Shown in pieces: positions 8,329 through 17,404 of a DNA stretch of 48,871 bases. Source of the DNA: Geothrix sp. (lineage in GTDB: Bacteria > Acidobacteriota > Holophagae > Holophagales > Holophagaceae); NCBI GenBank assembly GCA_030824075.1, contig JAVBYJ010000008.1, positions 1-48,871 of the forward strand, written 5' to 3'. The notes beneath the pieces are model-generated. The model made no database searches, was not told the origin of the DNA, and saw nothing but the letters and a program-made list of their open reading frames with translations. Numbering within the stretch: position 1 is the stretch's first letter; each line of letters starts with the position of its first letter. Made by a program: the position numbers and the translations under genes.

Positions 8329-8828
8329 ATCAACTCTCCACCCTTGAACACATCCTCATCACCACCAAGGTCGAGAAGGTCATGAACTGGTCCCGGGCGA
8401 CGAGCGTGTGGCCCGTGACGTTCGGCCTGGCCTGCTGTGCCATCGAGATGATGGCCGCCGGTGCCAGCCGCTTCGACTTCGATCGCTTTGGCGCGGGCAT
8501 CTTCCGAGCGACGCCTCGCCAGGCTGATCTGATGATCGTGGCGGGTACGGTGACCTACAAGATGGCTCCGATCATCAAGACCCTCTATGACCAGATGCCT
8601 GAACCCAAGTGGGTGATCGCCATGGGCTCCTGTGCCACGGCGGGCGGGCCCTTCGATTCGTACCACACCGTTCAGGGCGTGGACAAGGTCATTCCCGTCG
8701 ACGTCTACATCCCCGGCTGCCCGCCCCGTCCCGAATCGCTCATCTACGGGTTCATGAAGCTGCAGGACAAGATCATGACCAGCAGCCTGGCGGACCGGTA
8801 CAAGGACATCTTCGAGGAGGTCGGCTGA
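8319..8828 (+). CDS. nuoB: NADH-quinone oxidoreductase subunit B (cluster N2)
   Basis: 169 residues. The four cysteines that bind the terminal [4Fe-4S] cluster N2 are visible: the ACC pair at 39-40, GSC at 105 and GCPP at 134. N2 hands electrons to quinone at the NuoB/NuoD interface. It starts inside the end of nuoA (overlap of ten bases) and its stop overlaps the nuoC start (TGATG), which indicates tight translational coupling. The conserved N-terminal surface helix is short, as in many bacterial forms. Confident family assignment. Confidence 0.95.
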   Translation: MGINQLSTLEHILITTKVEKVMNWSRATSVWPVTFGLACCAIEMMAAGASRFDFDRFGAGIFRATPRQADLMIVAGTVTYKMAPIIKTLYDQMPEPKWVIAMGSCATAGGPFDSYHTVQGVDKVIPVDVYIPGCPPRPESLIYGFMKLQDKIMTSSLADRYKDIFEEVG

Positions 8829-9712
8829 TGTCTGAACCGGTCGTTCCCGAGACGCCGCAGGTTCCCGAACCGGAGGCCCCAAGCGGCCCCTACGTCTACG
8901 ACTATGCAGCCTCGCCCCAGCGCCAGATCGTCATGCCCAAGACCGTGCCCCTGCCGAGCCTGAGGACCTATCAGGCGGAGGTGAAAGCCGCCGCTGAGGC
9001 CGATGAAGCCAAGTGGGTGAAGATGCAGGCCGACTTCGAGACGGCCAAGGCCAAGGCGGAGGCTGAGGGCAAGGATGCGCCCAAACCGCCCGTCCGCCCC
9101 GTTCCCCGCAAGGACGACAACGACATGAAGACGCCCTGGCCCCAGGAGGCGAAGGATGCCGATCTCCTCCGGCTCCAGGAGTGTCTCGGGGCCAAGGTCG
9201 AGGAGATCTTCGAACAGGCGGGGGAACTCACCTGCCAGGTGGCGAAGGAGTCCATCCTCGAAGCCCTCCAGCTCTGCCGACAGGATGCCCAGCTGAACTA
9301 CGAGATGCTGGCAGACGAGACGGCCACCCACTATCCCGCCGCCACGGGCTTCGCCTTCAGCGTGGTCTACCACCTGACCAGCATCAGCCGCCGGAAGCGA
9401 CTCCGTCTCCGGATCCTGGTGCCCGAGGGCTTTCAGCCGGAGACCGCCTGCGCCGTCTACCCCGGCGCCAACTGGATGGAGCGCGAGATCTACGACATGC
9501 TCGGCATCCGCTTCGCGAACCACCCCGACATGACCCGCATCCTCTGCCCGGAGGACTGGGAAGGCTACCCCCTGAGGAAGGACTACCCGACCGTGGGTCT
9601 GGGGCAGCGTGACATCGCGTTCCGGGAGGACCGCGGCGGCATGCTCGAGCGCATCGCCCTCCAGAAGGCCGGCCAGTTGGGCATCAACCTGAAGCAACCC
9701 AAGGCGGACTAG
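8828..9712 (+). CDS. nuoC: NADH-quinone oxidoreductase subunit C (30-kDa) with long N-terminal extension
   Basis: 294 residues. The C-terminal half is the 30-kDa subunit: FAFSVVYHLTSISRRKRLRL, then WMEREIYDMLGIRFANHPDMTRIL and GYPLRKDYP. About 115 residues precede the conserved region. They are rich in Pro, Ala, Glu and Lys, with a likely short helix or coiled coil around residues 45-80. Usual stand-alone NuoC is 150-220 residues. NuoC and NuoD are separate genes here, unlike the fused E. coli NuoCD. ATG 8828 overlaps the nuoB stop by one base; the open frame extends upstream only through nuoB. The role of the extension is unknown. Confidence 0.92.
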   Translation: MSEPVVPETPQVPEPEAPSGPYVYDYAASPQRQIVMPKTVPLPSLRTYQAEVKAAAEADEAKWVKMQADFETAKAKAEAEGKDAPKPPVRPVPRKDDNDMKTPWPQEAKDADLLRLQECLGAKVEEIFEQAGELTCQVAKESILEALQLCRQDAQLNYEMLADETATHYPAATGFAFSVVYHLTSISRRKRLRLRILVPEGFQPETACAVYPGANWMEREIYDMLGIRFANHPDMTRILCPEDWEGYPLRKDYPTVGLGQRDIAFREDRGGMLERIALQKAGQLGINLKQPKAD

Positions 9713-9721
9713 GAGCGGACG

Positions 9722-10822
9722 GTGTTCAAGAACGAGGAAATGGAGATCAACCTGGGTCCGCAGCACCCGTCCACGCATGGGGTGCTCCGGGTGAAGCTGC
9801 GGCTGGATGGCGAGACCATCACCCACTGCCGACCCATGATCGGCTACCTGCACCGGGGCGTGGAGAAGATCTGCGAGAACCAGACCTTCTTCCAGGGGCA
9901 GGTCTGGACTGATCGCATGGACTACTGCTCCGCCGTGGCCAACAACCTAGGCTGGGCTGAGGCCAACGAGAAGCTCTTCGGTATCACCGTGCCCCGGCGC
10001 GCCCAGTACATCCGCACCATGCTGAATGAGTTCAACCGCCTGGCCTCGCACCTGATCTGGCTGGCGACCCACGCCCTGGACATCGGGGCGATGACGGTCT
10101 TTCTTTACGCCTTCCGCGAGCGCGAGGACATCCTCGACATGAACGAGGCCTTCTGTGGGTCCCGTCTCACCACCACCGCCTTCCGCATCGGTGGCCTGCG
10201 TGAAGACCTGCCCCCGGGTTTCGAGAAGATGGTCCAGAAATTCCTGGCGAAGTTCCCGAGCTGCCTCGAGGAATACGAGAACCTGCTGAACGAGAACCGC
10301 ATCTGGAAGAAGCGGACCATCGGCGTGGCCAAACTCGGTGCCGAGGATGCCATCGCCATGGGGGTCACCGGCCCCGTGCTGCGGGCCGCAGGTGTGCCTT
10401 ACGACATTCGCAAGGCTTTCCCCTACGCCGCCTACGCCGAGATGGACTTCGAGGTGCCGACCCGCACCGAGGCCGACACCTACGCCCGGTACCTGGTCCG
10501 CATGGATGAGATGCGCCAGAGCGCCCGCATCATCCAGCAATGCATGGACGGGATGCCCGAAGGTCCGGTCATGGCCAAGCTGCCGAAGATCCTGAAGGCC
10601 GAGGTCAACGAGGTCTACCACGCGACCGAGGCCCCCAAGGGCGAGATCGGGTATTACCTCGTGGGCGAGAAAGGCTCGTCGAATCCCTACCGGTTCCACG
10701 TGAGGGCCCCCGGATTCATCAACCTCCAGTCCCTGCCCAAGATGGCTGAGGGTGGCCTGATCGCCGATATCGTGGCGGCCATCGGCACCTTGGACATCGT
10801 GCTCGGCGAGATCGACCGCTAG
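9722..10822 (+). CDS. nuoD: NADH-quinone oxidoreductase subunit D (49-kDa)
   Basis: 366 residues, somewhat shorter than the common 400 because the N-terminus is trimmed. GPQHPSTHGVLRV at 12-24 carries the quinone-site His (19), and the Tyr of the DRMDYCS motif (68) corresponds to the second quinone-headgroup ligand. The C-terminus ends in the typical GEIDR. It forms the quinone pocket with NuoB. GTG 9722 follows AGGAG at 9711-9715 with six-base spacing; nine bases separate it from nuoC. The next gene is nuoH: the usual nuoE, nuoF and nuoG are absent. Confidence 0.95.
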   Translation: MFKNEEMEINLGPQHPSTHGVLRVKLRLDGETITHCRPMIGYLHRGVEKICENQTFFQGQVWTDRMDYCSAVANNLGWAEANEKLFGITVPRRAQYIRTMLNEFNRLASHLIWLATHALDIGAMTVFLYAFREREDILDMNEAFCGSRLTTTAFRIGGLREDLPPGFEKMVQKFLAKFPSCLEEYENLLNENRIWKKRTIGVAKLGAEDAIAMGVTGPVLRAAGVPYDIRKAFPYAAYAEMDFEVPTRTEADTYARYLVRMDEMRQSARIIQQCMDGMPEGPVMAKLPKILKAEVNEVYHATEAPKGEIGYYLVGEKGSSNPYRFHVRAPGFINLQSLPKMAEGGLIADIVAAIGTLDIVLGEIDR

Positions 10823-10841
10823 CCGACGAGGATTCCCAGCC

Positions 10842-12008
10842 ATGCCGATTCCGACCCTGTCCCAGTCTCTCGTGATCACCCTCATCCAGTGCCTGCTGGT
10901 GGTGATCTTCGTCTTTGTCGTCGTCCCCTTGACGGTGTTTGCCGAACGCAAGGTGCTTGGCTACCTCCAGCAGCGCCTGGGCTCCACCCGCGTGGCCAGT
11001 GGCCACATCGGCATCACCGGGTGGATGAACCGCGGCATGTGGAAGATGGGCCGGGTGCCCGTCCTCTCCTACTGGCGCGGCATCCCCGGCCTCGTGGCCG
11101 ACGTGCTGAAGCTGATCCTCAAGGAGGACATCCTCCCTGCGAAGGCCGACAAGTTCGTGTTCTTCATCGCGCCGGCCCTCAGCATGGTGGCTGCCGTGGT
11201 GGTGTTCGCCGCCGTCTCCTTCGTGCCTGGCACCTTCTTCACCCTTCCTTCCTGGTTCCCCTACGTGGGCGGACTGCCGGTTTCCGGGGGCATCGCAGAC
11301 ATCAACGTGGGCCTGCTCTGGATCCTCGGCATCGCCAGTGTCGGCGTCTACGGCATCGTCCTGGCGGGTTGGGCTTCGAACTCCAAGTACCCCCTGCTCG
11401 GCGGCCTGCGCAGCGCGGCTCAGATGGTGAGCTACGAGGTCCCCTTGGCCCTCAGCCTCCTGGCCCCGGTGGTGCTATCAGCCAGCCTGAACTTCGGGGA
11501 GATGTCCGCGCGGATGGCGACCGGGCTTCCGGCCTGGGCCCTTGCGCCCCAGATCCTGGGATTCCTGCTCTACCTCACCTGCGGCTTCGCGGAGACCAAC
11601 CGTCTCCCCTTTGATATGCCGGAGGCCGAGAACGAGCTGGTCGCCGGATTCCACACCGAGTATTCGGGCATGAAGTTCGGCTTCTTCTACCTGGCCGAGT
11701 ACATCAACATGACCGTGGTGGCGGCCCTGGCCTCCGGGTTCTTCCTGGGCGGCCCCTGGCTCCTGCCTTTCGGCCTGCAGGGCCTGGTGAATCCCTACCT
11801 CCCGGCCTTCTTGTCCTGGTTCGGCGAACCCCACGCGATCTTCTTCGTGGTGAAGATCATCTTCATCCTCTTTACCTACATCTGGGTTCGCGGCACCATC
11901 CCCCGCTACCGATATGACCAGGTCATGAGCGTGGCCTGGAAATACCTGATTCCCATGACGCTGTTCAACCTTTTGCTGGCGGCGGCTGTCCGCTGCTTCG
12001 CCGTCTAA
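10842..12008 (+). CDS. nuoH: NADH-quinone oxidoreductase subunit H
   Basis: 388 residues, larger than the usual 325-345. It has about eight or nine membrane spans. FAERKVLGYLQQR and ETNRLPFDMPEAENELVAGF are the diagnostic motifs at the quinone entrance, followed by HTEYSGMKF. Between the first motif and VADVLKLILKED, the normally short GPNRVGP-type loop is replaced by a longer stretch containing HIGITGWMNRGMWKMGRVP. The subunit links quinone reduction to proton movement in the membrane arm. ATG 10842 is preceded by GAGGA at about ten bases. The gene sits between nuoD and nuoI. Confidence 0.94.
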   Translation: MPIPTLSQSLVITLIQCLLVVIFVFVVVPLTVFAERKVLGYLQQRLGSTRVASGHIGITGWMNRGMWKMGRVPVLSYWRGIPGLVADVLKLILKEDILPAKADKFVFFIAPALSMVAAVVVFAAVSFVPGTFFTLPSWFPYVGGLPVSGGIADINVGLLWILGIASVGVYGIVLAGWASNSKYPLLGGLRSAAQMVSYEVPLALSLLAPVVLSASLNFGEMSARMATGLPAWALAPQILGFLLYLTCGFAETNRLPFDMPEAENELVAGFHTEYSGMKFGFFYLAEYINMTVVAALASGFFLGGPWLLPFGLQGLVNPYLPAFLSWFGEPHAIFFVVKIIFILFTYIWVRGTIPRYRYDQVMSVAWKYLIPMTLFNLLLAAAVRCFAV

Positions 12009-12018
12009 GGGGCCGCGC

Positions 12019-12519
12019 ATGAACAAGATCCTGAGGACCCTCATTCCCTTCGACATCGCCAAGGGCTTGGCCATCACGGGCAAGCACTTCGCCAAGGTCT
12101 TCTTCACGGCCAACCGGCGCAAGGTGCCGTTCCACATCGTGTCCGAATACCCCGAGGTGGTTGCCAAGGTCCAGCCTCGCTTCCGCGGCCGGCTGACCCT
12201 CCTGAAGGATGAACAGGGCGAGATCAAGTGTGTGTGCTGCCTGGCCTGCGAAAAGATTTGCCCCACCCAGGTCATCACCATCGAAAAGGGGAAGAAGGAG
12301 GGGCGCAAGATGCCCTTTCCCGTGCGCTACGACTTCGAGATGGAGCGCTGCATCTTCTGCGAGTTCTGCGTGGAGAGCTGCGGCTTCGATTCCATCATCC
12401 TGAACCACCAGTTCGAGCTGGCCGCTTACAACCGGGAGGATTTCTCCCTGGGCATGGTGGGGGCGGAGAACATGTTCGAGCCCTCCAATGTGGGCAAGTT
12501 CAGCGTGGCTGACGACTGA
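12019..12519 (+). CDS. nuoI: NADH-quinone oxidoreductase subunit I (two [4Fe-4S] clusters N6a/N6b)
   Basis: 166 residues. First cluster motif: Cys 71, 74, 77 and 81 (CVCCLACEKICP, with an extra Cys at 73). Second: Cys 111, 114, 117 and 121 (CIFCEFCVESCG), where the Pro that usually follows the fourth cysteine is Gly. Without NuoEFG this ferredoxin-like subunit is the outermost electron carrier, so it is the probable docking point for an external donor such as ferredoxin. ATG 12019 with AAGGGG a few bases upstream; ten bases after nuoH. Confidence 0.94.
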   Translation: MNKILRTLIPFDIAKGLAITGKHFAKVFFTANRRKVPFHIVSEYPEVVAKVQPRFRGRLTLLKDEQGEIKCVCCLACEKICPTQVITIEKGKKEGRKMPFPVRYDFEMERCIFCEFCVESCGFDSIILNHQFELAAYNREDFSLGMVGAENMFEPSNVGKFSVADD

Positions 12520-12552
12520 TCCCTTTACTTCCGCGCCATTCCGAGGACGCCC

Positions 12553-13104
12553 ATGGAACATCTACTTGAAACGATCGGTCGGAACATGTTCGCCATCTTT
12601 GGCGTCTTGGCCCTTGGCGCCGCCACGGTCATGGTCGCCTCCAGAAGCGCGATTCACAGCGTGCTTGCCTTCCTCTTCGCGATGTTGTGCGTCGCCGGGT
12701 GTTTCCTGGCGCTGGAGGCAGAGTTCCTGGGCATGGCCCAGATTTTGGTCTACGCGGGCGGCATCGTGGTGCTCTTCCTCTTCGTGGTCATGCTCGTCGA
12801 AATGAGCAAGAAGAAGGAGAAGGAGGTCTTCCAGTTGCAGTCGCGCTACGCCGTGGCGGCTGTTCTGATTGGTGCCGCCGCCTTCTTGGGGGTGTTCCGG
12901 AAGGTGATTTTTGGGACCGCCTCGCCTGAGGCGTTGGTGCTCCGGCCCGAGCTGGCACAGGGATTGAACGTGGCCCGGCAGAATGCCCAGGCCGTGAGCC
13001 GAAGCCTGTTTGCCGATTACCTGCTGCCCTTCGAGATCCTCAGCGTGATCCTCCTGGTGGCCCTGGTTGGCGCGGTGGTTCTGGCAAAAACGGAGCGGGT
13101 GTGA
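12553..13104 (+). CDS. nuoJ: NADH-quinone oxidoreductase subunit J
   Basis: 183 residues with five hydrophobic spans. The conserved third helix LGMAQILVYAGGIVVLFLFVVML, with the pi-bulge glycine region, is present. It is followed by a charged KKKEKE loop, and a last span near the C-terminus. Its helix rearrangement gates the proton path in the membrane arm. ATG 12553 follows GAGGA at 12543-12547. A 33-base gap separates it from nuoI. Its end overlaps the beginning of nuoK. Confidence 0.93.
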   Translation: MEHLLETIGRNMFAIFGVLALGAATVMVASRSAIHSVLAFLFAMLCVAGCFLALEAEFLGMAQILVYAGGIVVLFLFVVMLVEMSKKKEKEVFQLQSRYAVAAVLIGAAAFLGVFRKVIFGTASPEALVLRPELAQGLNVARQNAQAVSRSLFADYLLPFEILSVILLVALVGAVVLAKTERV

Positions 13105-13406
13105 TGGTCAGCCTGAATGCAGTCCTCCTCGTCTCGTTCCTCCTGTTCTCCATCGGCATCATCGGCGTGCTGATCCGCCGGAATGCCCTGGTGATCCTCA
13201 TGTGCGTCGAGCTCATGCTGAATGCCGCCAATTTGAACTTCATTGCTTTTGCGCGCCACAGCGGCTCGGCCTCGGGCCAGGCCTTCGCCCTGCTGGTGAT
13301 GGGTTTTGCTGCCGCCGAAGTGGCCGTGGGCCTCGCCCTAGTGGTGGCCCTCTACCGCAAGCGTGACACCGTCCAGGTGGACGACATCAACCTGCTGAAG
13401 GGATGA
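13104..13406 (+). CDS. nuoK: NADH-quinone oxidoreductase subunit K
   Basis: 100 residues, exactly the family length, with three membrane spans. The two conserved membrane glutamates are visible: one in CVELMLNAANLN and one in AAEVAVGLAL. It is an antiporter-related subunit next to NuoJ and NuoN. ATG 13104 overlaps the nuoJ stop by one base (TGATG); a GTG at 13101 is an alternative that adds one residue. The stop overlaps nuoL by four bases (ATGA). Confidence 0.94.
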   Translation: MVSLNAVLLVSFLLFSIGIIGVLIRRNALVILMCVELMLNAANLNFIAFARHSGSASGQAFALLVMGFAAAEVAVGLALVVALYRKRDTVQVDDINLLKG

Positions 13407-15706
13407 CGACGACCATGACTGCCGACATGACCCTGGTGCACGCCGCCACCACCGCCGCCTCTCAGCCGGGCAGCCTGCTTTGGCTGATTCCCTTCCTGCC
13501 CCTCTTCGGGTTCCTCATCAACGGGCTCAGCGGCCGCAAGCTGAAGAGCAACGCCATCGTGGACACCCTCGCCCTGGGCAGCGTGGGGGTCGCCTTCCTC
13601 CTTACCCTCTATTACTTCATCCAGCTCATGGGCCTGCCTGCGGAAGGCCGATCCATCCATCAGAGCCTGTGGACCTGGTTCGATATCGGCGGTGCCCAGG
13701 TGATGGGCGGCCTTACGACCTACAAGATCGAATGGGCCTACAAATTCGATGTCCTCAGCGCTTGCATGGCCCTGCTGGTCACCGGCGCAGGCTTCCTGAT
13801 CCATCTGTTCAGCACCGGCTACATGGCCGAAGAGCGCAACGACGGTCGCTACTACCGCTTCATGGCCTACATGAACCTCTTCGTGTTCAGCATGCTCAAC
13901 CTGGTGCTGGGCGCCAACATCATGATGATGTTCCTGGGCTGGGAGGGGGTGGGCCTCTGCTCCTACCTGCTCATCGGCTTCTACTTCGACAAGGAATCCG
14001 CCGCCATCGCAGGCAAGAAGGCCTTCGTCACGAATCGCATCGGCGACTTCGGCTTCATGATCGGGTTCTTTTTGATCTTCCAGGTGTTCGGAAGCCTCGA
14101 CTACGACACGCTGATGGGCTCTGTCCGTGAGGTCGCGAACATGAAGGCCATCACCTTGTATGGCCATACTGCGAGCCCCACCTGGTGGTTCAACCTCATT
14201 GGCTGCTGCCTCTTTGTGGGCGCCATGGGCAAATCCGCCCAGATCCCCCTCTATGTCTGGCTGCCGGACGCCATGGCGGGCCCCACGCCCGTCAGCGCCC
14301 TGATCCACGCCGCCACCATGGTGACCAGCGGCCTTTACATGATCACGCGGCTGAACTTCATCTATGTGAACGCGCCCATGGCCCTGGCCGTGGTCTTGGC
14401 CTTCGGTTCGTTGACGGCCTTCGTGGCCGCCACCATGGGCCTGGCCCAGTACGACATCAAGAAGGTCCTGGCCTATTCCACGGTGTCCCAGTTGGGCTTC
14501 ATGTTCATGGGCATGGGTGCGGGCGCCTTCGGCGCGGGCATGTTCCATGTCTTCACCCACGCCTTCTTCAAGGCCAGCCTCTTCCTCGGGTCCGGCGCCG
14601 TGATTGCGGCCTGCCATCACGAGCAGGACATGCGCAACATGGGCGGCCTGAAGAAGCTCATGCCCATCACTGCTATGAGCATGATCCTGGCGACCTTTGC
14701 CATCGCTGGCATCTTCCCCTTCTCGGGCTTCTTCTCGAAAGACGAGATCCTGTGGAAGGTGTTCAACGGCTGGTATCAGCACGGCCACTACAACGGCCCC
14801 ACGCTGAACCTGGTGGCCTGGATCCTGGGCATGCTGGGCGCCTTCTGCACCGCCTTCTACATGACCCGCCTCATCGCCATGACCTTCTACGGCGAGTACC
14901 GCGGAGCGGGCCATGACCCCCACGGGTTGACCGTGCCCTCCGAGGCCCACGGCCACGGGGATGATCACGGGCAGGACGATCACGGACACGCGCTTGCACA
15001 TGATGCGCAGGGCCATGACGCACATGCGGCGCACGACCACGGCCCCACGGAGGTGTCCTGGCGCATGTGGCTTCCCGTGGCCACCCTCGCAGGTCTCGCA
15101 GTGGTAGGCGGTTTCCTGAACTATCCGGAAAGCCTGCATCGCATCCTTCCGATCGTTCCCGCCGACCTCTTCAACAAGTGGATCGAGCCATTGCTCTACC
15201 AGGTGGCACCTGTGGCCCACGGCGAGCATATTCCCCCTGCCATCGAGTACGGCCTCATGGCCTGGGCCACCCTGGTGTGGGCCCCGGGCGCCATGCTGCT
15301 GGCCTGGTGGATCTACAAGGTGGATCCCACCTGGAGTCGCGCCAAGGCCTTCGTGACCCGCTTCCCCAACCTCTTCCGCTGGGTGAATGCCAAGTATTAC
15401 GTGGACGAGTTCTATGAGTGGGCCCTCATCAATCCCATCAAGCGCTTCTCCGCCCAGCTCTGGAGCTTCGATACCTGGGTGGTGGATGGCATGGTGAACG
15501 GTGCCGCCCGCGTCACCCTCACCTGGGCAAGCCTCATGAACTGGGTGGATGAGTATCTGGTGGACGGGGCGGTCGACCTCACGGAGTACATCGTGCAGGA
15601 GACCAGCGGCGTGTTCCGGAGCCTGCAGAGTGGCCGGGTGCAGCACTACGCCTTCGTGATGTTCATCGGCTTCCTCGTCTTCGCCTTCTGGAAATTCCTC
15701 GTCTAG
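13403..15706 (+). CDS. nuoL: NADH-quinone oxidoreductase subunit L, with His-rich loop
   Basis: 767 residues against about 610-650 in common forms. The antiporter-like core is clear: FLGWEGVGLCSYLLIGFYF, KSAQIPLYVWLPDAMAGPTP and HAFFKASLFLGSG, including the proton-path Glu and Lys residues. Roughly residues 502-551, between late membrane spans, form a loop with about 12 histidines and many Asp residues (HGHGDDHGQDDHGHALAH). The long C-terminal lateral helix and last span are retained. NuoL is the distal proton pump. It overlaps nuoK by four bases. The His-rich insert is unusual for the subunit; metal or proton binding is only a guess. Confidence 0.94.
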   Translation: MTTTMTADMTLVHAATTAASQPGSLLWLIPFLPLFGFLINGLSGRKLKSNAIVDTLALGSVGVAFLLTLYYFIQLMGLPAEGRSIHQSLWTWFDIGGAQVMGGLTTYKIEWAYKFDVLSACMALLVTGAGFLIHLFSTGYMAEERNDGRYYRFMAYMNLFVFSMLNLVLGANIMMMFLGWEGVGLCSYLLIGFYFDKESAAIAGKKAFVTNRIGDFGFMIGFFLIFQVFGSLDYDTLMGSVREVANMKAITLYGHTASPTWWFNLIGCCLFVGAMGKSAQIPLYVWLPDAMAGPTPVSALIHAATMVTSGLYMITRLNFIYVNAPMALAVVLAFGSLTAFVAATMGLAQYDIKKVLAYSTVSQLGFMFMGMGAGAFGAGMFHVFTHAFFKASLFLGSGAVIAACHHEQDMRNMGGLKKLMPITAMSMILATFAIAGIFPFSGFFSKDEILWKVFNGWYQHGHYNGPTLNLVAWILGMLGAFCTAFYMTRLIAMTFYGEYRGAGHDPHGLTVPSEAHGHGDDHGQDDHGHALAHDAQGHDAHAAHDHGPTEVSWRMWLPVATLAGLAVVGGFLNYPESLHRILPIVPADLFNKWIEPLLYQVAPVAHGEHIPPAIEYGLMAWATLVWAPGAMLLAWWIYKVDPTWSRAKAFVTRFPNLFRWVNAKYYVDEFYEWALINPIKRFSAQLWSFDTWVVDGMVNGAARVTLTWASLMNWVDEYLVDGAVDLTEYIVQETSGVFRSLQSGRVQHYAFVMFIGFLVFAFWKFLV

Positions 15707-15742
15707 TTCTTCCCTGCCTGGCCTTAATGGTTTGGAGTCCCC

Positions 15743-17404
15743 ATGTTCACCGCAAACACGACACTGATGCTGGTGGCGACCTTCCTGCCCCTCCTGGGGG
15801 CGCTGGTCCTGCTTCTCGTGCCCAAGGACCAGCGTCGGTTCTTCGAGATCGGCTCGCTTCTGGTCATGATCGTTAGCCTGCTGCTGAGCCTGCCCTTCTG
15901 GTTCGGTTACGACCGCGCCAGCGACGCGGTCCAATGGGCCGGGGCCTGGAGCTGGATTCCGGCCCTGGGCGTGAAGTTCAGCGTGGGGATGGATGGCATC
16001 AGCCTCCTGCTCTGGCTGCTGACCACCTTCATCGGGCCCATCGCCATCGCCTGTTCCTTCGGCTCCATCGAAGAACGCCACAAGGAGTACTACATCTGGA
16101 TGCTGGTGCTCCAGACGGCGATGCTCGGCGTGTTCATCACCCAGGATATGTTTCTCTTCTACCTGTTCTGGGAAGTGATGCTGGTGCCCATGTATTTCCT
16201 GATTGGCATCTGGGGTGGCCCGCAGAAGCTCTACGCCGCCATCAAGCTCTTCCTCTATACCTTGGCCGGCTCCGTGCTGATGCTGGTGGCCCTCCTGGCC
16301 ATCTACTTCCTGCAGCACAAGGCGACGGGATCCTACGACTTCTCCCTGGCCAGCTTCCAGGCCATGGCTCCCGTGATCGCTCAGCAGTCCAAGACCTACC
16401 AGCACCTCATGGTCCTGGCCTTCTTCGTGGGCTTTGCCATCAAGGTGCCCATGTTCCCCTTCCACACCTGGCTGCCGGATGCGCACGTGCAGGCGCCCAC
16501 GGCCGGTTCCGTGATCCTGGCCGCCATCCTCCTGAAGATGGGCACCTACGGCTTCGTTCGCTTCCTGTTGCCCATCCTGCCCACGGCCACCAAGGAGCTG
16601 ATGCCCTGGTTCATCGGCCTTTCCCTCATCGGCATCATCTACGGCGCCCTGGTGGCCATGATCCAGAAGGACATGAAGAAGCTGGTGGCCTATTCCTCCG
16701 TGAGTCACCTCGGCCTCTGCATGCTGGGCATCTTTGCCCTGAATCCCTACGGCATCAAGGGCGGCCTCTTCCAGATGCTCAATCACGGCATCAGCACCAG
16801 CGGGCTCTTCCTCGCGGTGGGCATCGTCTACGAGCGTCGGCACACCCGCATGATCGCGGACTTCGGTGGTCTCTCGAAAACCATGCCGGTCTACGCCACG
16901 ATCTTCATGATCATGACCATGAGCAGCATCGGCCTGCCGGTGCTCAATGGCTTCATCGGTGAGGGCGTCATCCTCATGGGCGCTTTCCAGGCCTTCCCCT
17001 GGGCCGCGGTGGTCGCCACCCTGGGCATCATCCTGGGCGCGGCCTACATGCTCTGGATGTTCCAGCGCGTGATGTTCGGACCCATCTCCCCCGTGAATGA
17101 AAAGATGGCCGATCTGAACCTTCGGGAGGTCCTCTACTTCGCGCCACTGGTGGCTGCCGCCTTTTGGATTGGCCTCTATCCGAAGCCGATCATGGACGTG
17201 ATGGACGCCCCGGTGCGTAAGCTGGTCGAGCAGATCACCCCTGGCTTCCACGCCGCTCAGGCGCTGGCAGCCAAGCAGGCCGTGGCCGCCAAGCTGGGGA
17301 TGCAGGGTATGACTGCTCCGGCCCATCATGAAGGTGTCCCAGCGGGCCACGAAACCGCCGTCGCCCCCGCCCACGAAACGCCTGCCCACGGCGGAGGCCA
17401 CTGA
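15743..17404 (+). CDS. nuoM: NADH-quinone oxidoreductase subunit M, with His-rich C-terminus
   Basis: 553 residues. The core motifs are visible: FLFYLFWEVMLVPMYFLIG (with the key Glu), KVPMFPFHTWLPDAHVQAPT (with the Lys) and LNHGISTSGLFL. It is the central antiporter-like proton pump. The last roughly 30 residues after the final span carry six histidines (AHHEG, GHET, AHET, AHGGGH), a second His-rich segment in the same complex. ATG 15743 follows GGAG; 36 bases separate it from nuoL. Its stop overlaps nuoN by one base. Confidence 0.94.
   Translation: MFTANTTLMLVATFLPLLGALVLLLVPKDQRRFFEIGSLLVMIVSLLLSLPFWFGYDRASDAVQWAGAWSWIPALGVKFSVGMDGISLLLWLLTTFIGPIAIACSFGSIEERHKEYYIWMLVLQTAMLGVFITQDMFLFYLFWEVMLVPMYFLIGIWGGPQKLYAAIKLFLYTLAGSVLMLVALLAIYFLQHKATGSYDFSLASFQAMAPVIAQQSKTYQHLMVLAFFVGFAIKVPMFPFHTWLPDAHVQAPTAGSVILAAILLKMGTYGFVRFLLPILPTATKELMPWFIGLSLIGIIYGALVAMIQKDMKKLVAYSSVSHLGLCMLGIFALNPYGIKGGLFQMLNHGISTSGLFLAVGIVYERRHTRMIADFGGLSKTMPVYATIFMIMTMSSIGLPVLNGFIGEGVILMGAFQAFPWAAVVATLGIILGAAYMLWMFQRVMFGPISPVNEKMADLNLREVLYFAPLVAAAFWIGLYPKPIMDVMDAPVRKLVEQITPGFHAAQALAAKQAVAAKLGMQGMTAPAHHEGVPAGHETAVAPAHETPAHGGGH

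Noticed and set aside
13352..17401. 1349-codon open frame on the minus strand through nuoK-nuoM
   Set aside because: It is the antisense shadow of high-GC genes; composition is His/Gly/Glu-rich with no domain. The plus strand has clear complex I subunits.
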